From Vitrella brassicaformis (taxonomy: Eukaryota > Sar > Vitrellaceae): a stretch of 38,124 nt of DNA. The stretch lies in NCBI GenBank assembly GCA_001179505.1, contig CDMY01000614.1, positions 4,477 through 42,600 on the forward strand, in the 5' to 3' direction. The notes under the pieces were generated by a model. The model had not been told where the DNA came from. It saw nothing but the letters and a program-made list of their open reading frames with translations, and did not search any database. A program made the translations under genes and the position numbers. Below are positions 21,863 to 31,100 of this stretch, one piece after another. Numbering within the stretch: position 1 is the first letter of the stretch; each line of letters opens with the position of its first letter.

Positions 21863-23759
21863 GAACGTTCTGTCGGTCAGGCCCGTGAGGAGCTCTCCAC
21901 GACCAAAGCGGCGCTCGAACACATGCAGTGCGTGAGAAACGCCCACACACATACGGCCGCACATCAGCACGCACACCATCTGAAGTGCAATGCACCGTCC
22001 TCCTGTTCGTTCAGAGCTCAGCTGGATGCCGCACACGCCGAAATACACCAGCTGAAAGAGGTGAAGAGCCCCACGCCCCATCCCCAGCCAGCCGACACGC
22101 ACACCGCTCTGCTGTTGCTGCATCGGTCGGTCAGAGCCGTGACCTCCTTCGCCGTGAGGTGGATGCGTACGCGTCACGACCGGCGCTCCGCCACCGCTCC
22201 CCCAACCTGTCGCCCACACGAGGAGACGACGCCGGCGTGGCTGGCGCTGGTGGTGGTGTGGATGGTGAGATGCTGGAGAGCCTCAAGAAGGAGAACGCTG
22301 AGCTGCAGAGGAAATATCAGGTGCGGCAGAAGCTGGTGTCCCACCTTGTGGCTTCGATGATTGATGTTTTCCGTGTGTGTGCGTGTGTGTGTGTTGCAGG
22401 AGCTCCTGACGACCAAGACCAATGTGGATCGCAAGGCGTCGACCAACAGCCGGGCCCTCATGACGCTCAAGGCCACCAACCAACAGCTGCAGAAAGAGCT
22501 CGATGAAGCCCAAAAGAAGTGAGTGAGGGGACGATGCCCACACACATGCGTCAACTGGCTGATGCACCGACATGTATGTTTCAGAGCACTGGATGAGAAG
22601 AGGCTGCGCGAGCGGTGCCACTCGCAGACCATCGCCACACTCGAGAAGAATCGCCTTCTGCGCGCCAAGACGGAGAATCTCCAGCAGCAGCTCCAGGACA
22701 ACGAGAGGCAAATCCGCAAAAGCCAGACGCAAGACTTCTACCGACACGTGTCGCGGCCCCTCTTCTCTTCCACGCGCAAGCCCCTGTCTCAGTCTGCGAG
22801 GCCTCCCTTGCCCCCAGCACGACAGAAAACATCAGCAGCGGGCAGCCCCGCCTTCTCTTCCCTGTCGGCATATCGCTTCCAGCTGGCCGGCGATGGCGTC
22901 ACATCCCTCACCCCTTCACACGAGAGGGACCGCACCCCTGCAAGCCACCCGGCACTTGCAGCTGGTGAAGACGGCCCCCTGCCTCCCCCATTGAGACGAC
23001 ACACATATGACGAGGCGCATCACGTCAGCAGAGACGATGAGCACGTGTGGGTAGATGACACTGAGCCGGTGGCGCGGCCACCGCCAGTGCCAGTGCCAGT
23101 GCCGGAGAGCCAGACGCTGCTGGAGGCGGCGTCCAACTCGCCCTCGTCTATGCGGTCGCCTGTGTATCCCCCGCTCGATGGCAAGAGGCCCTTCTCCACT
23201 GGAGATGAAGATGGTGCAAAGGGCGAGAGAGCTGACAAGGACGGTGGGACGATCGGTGGTGTTGGTGTGCCGGGTCAGAGCCTAGCATTCTTGCGAGACT
23301 ATGTGGAGAGGGAGGAGAAGAAAAAGGACCACATACGCGTCGCCAGGTACTTAGGGAGGCTCCACAACCAAACAAGCACGATTGATCCCCCTCCCTCCCA
23401 ATCATTCATTCACTGAATGCGTGTATGTTTCCTTCAGGGCGCCGGACCTTCCACCGTCCGCTAGCCGCCCCACGGACTCCCAGTCCCCTACCATCGTGGC
23501 CCAGAAGCACCACCGGCTCACCCCTCCCCCGTCCCCACACCTGGACCCTATCAGCGGCGACCTCTCTGAGCGGAGACCGCCCCTGCGCATCGGCATCGAC
23601 CTCCCGCCACCGCCGCCAGAAATGGACAGCAAGGCGGCGGAGAGGTCAAGGCCGGTGCGTGCCGTTTCTGCTGCTGCTGCCGGTGCGTATGGGTGGGAGG
23701 GGGAGTCGGATCAGCTGCAGCAGCTGCTCAACTCGGAGCCTGCAAAGCTGAGAATCTGA
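20217..23759 (+). CDS. Long coiled-coil protein with Pro/Ser-rich tail (15 exons)
   Basis: Exons: 20217-20435, 20530-20618, 20711-20767, 20827-20908, 20965-21036, 21111-21250, 21331-21419, 21533-21609, 21729-21812, 21881-21927, 22015-22060, 22135-22320, 22400-22518, 22585-23346 and 23438-23759; 796 residues, all in phase. After a basic N-terminus (MAPKRQQQPGTV) residues about 55-485 are heptad-rich helix with Leu/Ala core and Glu/Lys/Arg/Gln flanks (DRQRELEAKVAYLRNEMTQM, SLKKENAELQRKYQELL). One 30-residue Gly/Pro-rich break lies around 355-385. From about residue 490 it is Pro/Ser/His-rich and disordered, with a charged helix (LRDYVEREEKKKD) near 685 and an Ala/Gln-rich end. No catalytic domain is present. 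Such proteins are typically structural (basal body, cytoskeleton, trafficking), but nothing fixes which. Intron 9 uses a GC donor. Many small exons encode whole heptad blocks. Confidence 0.85.
21813..21880 (+). other. GC-AG intron in the coiled-coil gene (intron 9)
   Basis: CTGCAG|GCAAGC ... GTCGGTCAG|GCCCGT, phase 0 on both sides, joining two heptad-rich helices (NREKLQ-AREELSTTKAALEHM). The only GT dinucleotides in the interval are in its last 16 bases, too close to the acceptor to be donors. Confidence 0.85.
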
Positions 23760-24015
23760 TGGGTGGCAACAGATCGATGGGATGGGTGGTGGACCAGGTG
23801 GAGCGGTGAATCGCTTTCTTGTGTGCTGTTTGTGGTGCATAGCTCTGCGGACCGTGCATGCACCTCTGCTGGCTTGACTTTCGATGTTCGGAAATCGACC
23901 AAAGCTCGCAGCTGCGATTGCGAAAAGAAACCATCGCGAGGCAGAACCGAAGCCTCCGGACAGATCAGCGGTGCAGCAACAAGCCCAAGGTCTGATCTCA
24001 TCAACTCTCGCCATC
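23760..24015. promoter_or_regulatory. Tandem spacer upstream of the oxygenase gene
   Basis: Between the coiled-coil stop and the chosen oxygenase ATG. A TGCATGCA palindrome is at 23855-23862. An in-frame ATG at 23884 would extend the oxygenase by 44 residues and shorten this spacer to 124 bases. Confidence 0.4.
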
Positions 24016-25874
24016 ATGCTGTTGCTCCTGCTTTCCTGGCAGAGCCTGCTGTCCACTGGTGGAGCGCTCGTCAGACATGTCCAGAGTGGCTTCGTCCCCC
24101 TACAGCCGCCTCGGCGTCGTTTGCGTCCATCCCGACTCATCCCAGCTGCCGAGAAGGGACAGGGCGGTGCGTCTGTGTCGACGACAGTGAGCCGCGAGAG
24201 GGCCGCCAGAGTGGTCGACGCCGCCCTTTGCTACCTCAAGCTGCATGAAACACCCAAAAGCTTCGTTTCGGGGTTGAGCGACCTCGTTCCATCCCTCATT
24301 TCTCGCGGCAATACCACCACTCAATGGTCTGTTCAGCCGGACTTTCAGCTGTCGGGAGCGCCATTCTCGCCACCCGACCTTCAAGCCGTCTATGAGATGC
24401 ACGCCAGCCAGTCCCCCTTTGGCCTGAAAGACCAGACAATTGTCGATCCAGATGTGCGCAACAGCCGGGAATTGTCAGCCGACCAAGTGCGCCTGAGCAG
24501 TCGGGACGGCCGGTGGGAGAATGTGATTGAGGGAATCTGCCGTACGGTGGAGGAGGAGATGACGCCGGGCTATCGAGTGACAGCGGATTTCTACAAAACC
24601 CTTATCTATGCGGAGGGCGACCACTTCCGCGTCCACAAGGACACGCAGCGCACCGCAGAGATGTTTGGCTCACTGTTGCTCTTCCTCCCATCTGACTACA
24701 AAGGCGGAGACTTCCTGCTCTACGATGGGGACCAATTCCATGGCGAACGCTTCAACAACGAGACGCGAGCAGCTCTCGAGAGCGGGCAGTGTCGGTGGCT
24801 GGCCTTCTTGGCTGACATCCCTCATCGCGTGATGCCCGTTGAGTCGGGCCATCGACTCGTGCTGGCTTACAACCTGCGGCGGGAGAAATTGGCAGAGCCC
24901 CAGAGAGGAAGGCCTGCCCCGCTGGCCGCACCGCTGCAAGATCTGGTCGATATGCTCACCGACTACTTCACGTCGACCGGCGAGGAGACACAAGGGGACA
25001 GAGAGGTAAGCGGCCATGCAGTGAGTGCACATGAGAAGAGCATGTGAGTGATGGCTGCTGTCCCTCTGTGCTTTGGGCCGTGTTGTGTTTGCAGAAGGAG
25101 AGTGCCAGGCGGTTCGTCTTTTTGCTCGATCACGACTACACGCCTTCGTCAATCGGGCCTGACTACCTCAAAGGTGCCGACAGCGCCTTGTATCAGGTGC
25201 TGGCACAGCACTTCAACGTCAGCTTTGAGATGCTCAATGAGTTCGTCTCATTCGACGACCCCGCTCAATACTCGCTGATCGACAATGAGACTGACGCGGC
25301 GGTTCTGCGGGCAGGCACGGCCAACATCACAGACGAAGAGAAGGCCCAGGTATTTGGACCTTACTGGGAGACCGAGTTCTTCGATGAAAATGAGTTCTGC
25401 GAGTTCTTCGATCACTTGACATGGTACGAATACCGGGACAGTCCAGAGTCGAAGCACTGTGATTATGAATACTTGAAAGACGAGTATTTGAAAATGTCCG
25501 AAGAAGAGAAGCAAAAATGGAGACAAAGGGCCATCGCCAGACGGAAGGAAAAGGCCATCGCCGATTGGCGTTCTTCTCTCGCTGACGGGCAAGCGTCTCG
25601 GGTAGGTGTGCTCACTCACGCACTCTCACGTCACTACAACCTGTTGTCTCTCTGTTGTGTGTGTCAGTGGGGCGACGATGATTGGGTCAACCTGATGGAC
25701 CGCATTCGAGAGAAGGCATCGAGCAACGACGTCGACTTTGTCTTCCCGGTGCGGAAGCCCGGACAGTCCGCCTTCGCGAAGAAGCCACATGTCATGTGGG
25801 GAGGAAACCAGGAAGCCAACTGGGAGTATCAGTACATTTCCGTGTGTCTCCTTGTGAGCGGGCTGAGAGAGTGA
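24016..25874 (+). CDS. 2-oxoglutarate/Fe(II)-dependent oxygenase, secreted or membrane-anchored (3 exons)
   Basis: Exons 24016-25005, 25095-25601 and 25668-25874; 567 residues. From this ATG the protein opens with a signal-peptide-like stretch (MLLLLLSWQSLLSTGGALV). With the in-frame ATG at 23884 it would be a type II anchor. The double-stranded beta-helix core is clear: HKD at 207-209 gives the metal His and Asp, followed by MFGSLLLFLPSDYKGGDFLLY. His270 in WLAFLADIPHRVMPVESGHRLVLAYNL is the distal metal ligand, and Arg280, ten residues on, is the 2-oxoglutarate salt-bridge residue. All four are present, so catalysis is expected: oxidation of an unknown substrate, in the style of prolyl hydroxylases. 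The 240 residues after the core are highly charged, with acidic and Lys/Glu-rich helices, and match no domain I recognise. The end could be altered by a further intron near 25850. Confidence 0.85.
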
Positions 25875-26607
25875 AGTGAGGGGCCTTCCTGGGCGTTTCA
25901 ACAAGCCAGCTGTTGCCTTTATGGCGTTTCGTATAGGCTATCTGCCATGTTGCACAGCAGAGAGAAGCGGACATCAGCCGCTGGAGAGTCAGTGGTTTGA
26001 CCGTTTATGTGTGACGTTTCATGTGATGTGACACACGTGCACAAGTGTGCCCGATACCATCAGTTCGTGACACTTGACCAAACCAGTGTTCTCACGTCCG
26101 TCCGTCGCTTACATACATAGCCACATGTGATTCCTCCCAGGTCGGTGTACCGTCCCGTGCTCCCGCCGGCAGATATGGTATAGTCTGTCGTCTATTCACC
26201 AACCGATACATACACTGGATGGTGCATACGTGCGTCGCTGTCTGTGCCCAGCCAGCCCCACACACATCGATCATACACACCCAGCTAGTGCAGTCATTCA
26301 GCCGTGTCCCTCGCCCTACTCGCTCACTCACTCGCTCACCCATTCCATCCATCCATCCACCCCAGCCCCCCCACACGACGATCAATCAACGAATTAAGCA
26401 AGTGCTTATGTATGTATGCTTTGCAATCGACACACTTACGTACACACCACACCACTAGCACTCAAAACCGACGTGGCACGGAAAAAGAGGAGGAAAAAGA
26501 GGTAGGTAGGGGGGGAGGGAGGGAGGGAGGGACCATGCTGCGCTGCGCCGTGCTGTGCTGTGCTGTGCCCGGTTTGCTATCTATCTGACTAAGCTCACAC
26601 TAGCAGC
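25875..26607. other. Convergent spacer, repeat-rich
   Basis: About 730 bases between the oxygenase stop and the stop of the I78-like gene. It includes CACTCACTCGCTCA-type repeats (26315-26340), CCAT units (26341-26360), a GGGA tract (26508-26534) and a GCTGTGCTGT run. No gene was recognised. Confidence 0.5.
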
Positions 26608-26989
26608 TCAGCCCCAGGAGATCTTGGTGATGATGCGGTCGCTATCCACGTGCACGTTCAGCCTGCAGGAAGGAACAACCAACGACCAACAAGCAGATTC
26701 TCACACTCAGCCGCCCAGCTCATTTACCCACCCTCCCACCTGTCGGGTCGGTAGTCCATGGTCACGGCGCACGGCTCCGGGCCCAGCACACGGTTGGGCG
26801 TCGGCAGCTCGTTGTCATAGACTACGTTGCTCTCGGTGTTGTCCATGGGACGCTCACCAGACTGAGGACATAGACAACACACACACGTGCCCTGGCTGCC
26901 TGTCCTTCGCGTGTGCGTGCCGTTGTGCTGCCCACCTTGAGCATCTTGCCAATGAGCTGCTGCTCGAGCTTCTCGTCGTGCATGTGCAT
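26608..26989 (-). CDS. Small I78-type peptidase-inhibitor-like protein (3 exons)
   Basis: Minus-strand exons 26989-26936, 26861-26740 and 26662-26608, GT-AG, in phase; 76 residues. The core NRVLGPEPCAVTMDYRPDR-LNVHVDSDRIITKISWG matches the I78 inhibitor pattern: a short turn, VTxDYRPDRLN, a central acidic strand, then an I-xx-I..G end. Exon 1 (MHMHDEKLEQQLIGKMLK) is a short amphipathic helix with no equivalent in the minimal fold. There is no signal peptide, so the product would be cytosolic unless an upstream exon exists. I78 proteins inhibit serine endopeptidases in fungi and bacteria; here inhibition is inferred from the motif only. The gene is too short and split to show as a single open frame; the join is supported by splice consensus, phase and the RPDRLN motif crossing the junction. 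Confidence 0.75.
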
Positions 26990-27515
26990 CGTGCCGACGT
27001 CGATAGCTATCTATCTGTCTTATCTTCCGACCGGCAGCGCAGCCAAATACAAAGGGCTCTTGTACCTTGTCTTGTACTAACACTCGACGAACGCCAAAGC
27101 AGTACTGCTTTCCCGAAGATGGATGTTGTGGTGGAAGCTCGTCAGAGGAGTAGAAGCATCAACTTCCACATCCACTTCTCACTCCAGCCCGCGGCCCATC
27201 TACCTGTAGCTCGCACTTGATGGAGAGTATTGGAGTGTTGTATTGAGGGGTACTGATGGCGTGTGGCCATCCCCCTGTTACCGTTGTTCCTCATTTGAGC
27301 CTCGGCTGACTTCGGACGAGCGTCTCTGGGCCATCCAGCGCTGAGAGAGGGCCGGAGAACAGCTGAGAGGACACTCGTACCTGCTGGGGCATCTGGGCCT
27401 TCCTCTCTGCCACCCCTCTACGATTGCTTTGGTCTGCCTGAGTGAGGCTGGTTGCCGTTCTGCACCATCCATCCGCCATCCATTCCATCGACGACGGCGT
27501 GCACGCAGATGAGTC
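26990..27515. promoter_or_regulatory. Divergent spacer between I78-like and MATH/RING genes
   Basis: About 525 bases separate the two ATGs. A GATAGCTATCTATCTGTC motif lies just left of the I78-like start (27001-27018). The rest is unique sequence without microsatellites, unlike most spacers here, which may indicate promoter constraint. It could also carry 5' UTR exons. Confidence 0.4.
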
Positions 27516-28156
27516 ATGAACTTCCTGAAGCCCATATTCCAGATCTTCCAAGAGTATGCGGAGCTGCCGCCCCTGCTCGACAATGAGATTCAGTTTGTGG
27601 TCAAGAAGTGGCGGGACACACGGCCGTGCCAGCCGCTGAGGGGCCCCTCCAAGCGGATCAAGTCCTTCTTTAACTGCAGGCTACTCGTCTTCCCGCAAGG
27701 TACGTAGATGAGAGAGAGAAGGAGGCAGGCCAGCCAGGCGCTGAACGGCTTTGGGATCATCTGCTGCCTTCGTGTGTTATATGTCATATGTGTGTGGATT
27801 GATGGTTTCGTTGGTTGCAGGGAGTCAGTCGTCGATTGACAACGTTGGTGTGTTCCTCGAGGTGGTGCCTGAGAACTATCCCCAGCACTGGTGCTTCCCA
27901 TCCGTCAAATGCGAAATCACGGTCGGTCCCTCAGGCACAAACAGCAGCTGTCCGGCCTAGTGTCGCTCACTTTTCTGTCTTTGCTGTATTGTATGTTTGC
28001 CCTCTCTGCAGGTAGTGAACTTTCACCAGTACGAGGAGTCCCTCCGCAAGTCTGCCACCCTGTCGTTCAGCTCCCAAGTCCTCACCGCCGGTATGCACAC
28101 GCATACACGCCAACACACATACATCTCCCCCCCCCGATGGAGGACCACCTCCCATC

Positions 28157-28188
<32 letters not shown>

Positions 28189-31100
28189 TCAGGCAGCAGC
28201 ACGTTCATCCCGATATCGACCGTCAAGGACCCCGAGCGCGGCTTCCTCAGCCACGACGGTGCGCTGGTGGTGCGTGCGTCGGTGGAGCTGCCGGCGGTCG
28301 ACCTGCACCTGGTGGACTTCGGCTCCCGGCAGGGGCAGGGCGCCAGCGCCCTCTACCATGAGCTGGGGCACGTCTGGGACAGCGAGATACGGATGGTCAT
28401 CAAGAAGTGGCACTCACTCTCGCCGCAGGTACGTCAGACAGACAGAAAAGTCGTTTGCGTGTGCGCCTTCTGATCATCCATTCATTGTGTTGGGTGTGTG
28501 TGTCCAATCCACTGCATACAGGTTCCGCTGGCGACCCCCTGCAAGAAGATGCGTCAGTGCACGTTCCGACTGCTGGTGTACCCCAAGGGCACCGAGCGAT
28601 TCCCATCGCACGTGGGGGCGTTCCTGGAGATCATCCCCACGTCGGACCTGCAGCCCTCCTGGTGCTTCAACCTCAAGTACGCCATCACCATCGAGAACTT
28701 CCTCCTCGGCCCCAATGGCAACCTCTCCAAGAACGACACGTACGCCTTCTGCGAGACGGCCACCGACAGGGGCTGGGCCGACCTCATCCACTTCGAGGTC
28801 CTCACCACCGAAACCGGATTCCTCTCGTCGGATGGGTCGCTCTCCGTCAAGCTGACCATCCTCGAGCAGCCCAAGATGTCCCGGCTGCGGGGGCCGCCGG
28901 GTGCCACTGCGCCAGGTGCGCCATTGGCCCAGCAGCAGGCGGCGCAGGAAGCTTTGCGTCTCGAGGAGCAGCGGCAGCAGCAGGAGCAGAGGGAGAGGGA
29001 GCGGCAGATGGCGCTCGAGAATGCGGCCACGTCGGGCATGTCGACGGGCCGGTCGGCTGCCACGCCGCTGGGGCAGTGCCGGGCTGACGAGTGCCGTAAC
29101 CTGCAGGGGCCGTCGGTGTGGCTGACCGACGAGCGGGTCGTGTGCGAGTAAGCACACACACACTTACACACACACAGAGGAGGAAGGGGGCAACGGGGGG
29201 CTGTGGTCATTTATCCTCATTTATCCGTGGGGTGCCATATGTATGTGTCTGTGCAGGTGCAGCGAGCACTGCAAGATCTACTACCACGCTTCCTGTTTCA
29301 AGAAGCTGGCCAAGGCCATCGCATCCGACCTCGAGGACCACATTTGCCTCACCCCAGACTGCGACGGCACCCTCTTCCGCGTCAACCTCATCGACAGCGA
29401 CGGCCGGCTCGTCCGCAAGTACATCGACGACGAGGCCATCCTGCAGGAGATCAGGCGCAAGAAGCAGCAGCAGGCCGACCAGCGGTCGAACCCTGAGACC
29501 CCACCCGCCGTCGACATCCCCGAGCACTCCCGAGGCCGCAACACCCACGCCCACGCCCACGCCCACACGCGCAAGGGCAGGAACTCAGAACCAGAGAGGG
29601 GCGGAGACAAGGATGCCAACACCAAGGCCGACGAGCGAGCAAGACGCGCCAACAGCTCACAGTCGTCCCACCCTGCCCCTGCCCCTGCCCCAGCAGCGGC
29701 AGTAGCTGCAGCTGCAGCTGCAGCAGCCGACCCCTACCCCGCGCCCACCGAGCCCACCACAAGAGGTGCCCGAGCGCCCAGGCACTCTGACGAGCAGCCA
29801 GCCAGCTCGTCTGCTGCTGCGGCGGCGGCTGCCGGCCCATCGGTGGCGAGCAAGAGAAGTGACGATGCCGATGGACCGTCACGGCCGGCATGGCAGGGGC
29901 AGCGGCGAGGCATCCTGGACCTCTCGAGGAGCCGTGAGGGTCTGTCGATGATTGAGGCGCTGCAGCAGTCCTCATCGGGTCACACGAGCGGTGACGAGCG
30001 GGACAAGCGCGGGGAAGAGGGCGAGGAAGATGAGGATAATGACGGTGACGATGAGGAGGACAACGTGACGTCGGATCGATACCGGTCGAGAGGCAGCGAC
30101 TCGCCCTCTGCGTCGGCACAGACGCCTCGGTCGACCTCTGTGGGGTCGGAGCAGATGTGGGGACTGATTGAGGGGGAGCATGGCGACAGGGATGGGGAGG
30201 CTATGTCATCGCTGGCTGGGGGCATCTTCCTTCGCAAGTAAGTGGGAAGGTGCAGTCGAGATAAGCGACGGCAGACAAACGCACGGGTGCTTCCTTCCAT
30301 GATGTGTGTGGATTTCAGGGACGCCGATCCTGACGGCATGCGCATTCGGGGTGAGCACGCCAACGCGTCAGCGGCCGAGCGACGGCGCAAGCCCCATGGC
30401 AAAGGCAAGCAGGGCAAGGTGACCCTCAGCCTCTCCGAGTTCCACCAGCAGGTGCAGAGCCACCCTGCGCCTCCGCCCCCACCGCCCCCGCCCCCAGACT
30501 ACTCCAACATACTGCGGCAGACGTCCACCAACACCAGGAGAGGCCCGGGGCAGCTGACCGCACCGTCGGCTCTGCCGCCCCCACCCCCACCCGCCCCTCT
30601 GACCATTGCCAGGAGGCTGCCGGTGACGCCCACCGTCACAAGGGCTCCCATGAGAGGGCGGGGGATACACACGGGAGGGGGCCTGGTGCCTCTGGGAGGG
30701 CCGGCAGCTGCTGCAGCTGCTGCAGCTGCTGGTGTGCCCAATCCGGTCATCCCCCCGCAGCCCTTCTCGCACGAGTTCCCCAAGCTGGCTGGGCAGCCGG
30801 GCTCGCGTATTGGTAGTGGTCTTGGTCTCCCTCTCCCCTCGTCCATGTCAATGGCGGCATCGTCTGCTGCAGCCCCGCCACCCCCGGGCAGCTCCCCGTC
30901 GCTCGGGTTCATGGAGTGTCCCCCACCGCCTCCTGGCCCGCCCCCACAGGAGGCCTTGTCATCCATGTCCTCAATGCCCTCTCCCCCATCAGCGCGCCCG
31001 AGGCATGAGTTCCGCATCTTGACCAACACGAACCGGCGCGCCAATGCCACTTCGTCACCCAGCGCATCGCCACCCAGCGGCCCTGCACCCCCACCGCCAG

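Noticed and set aside
29451-30119. Minus-strand His/Pro/Arg-rich frame opposite the Cys/His exon
   Set aside because: It is a translation of the complement of Ala/His repeats and has no independent support.
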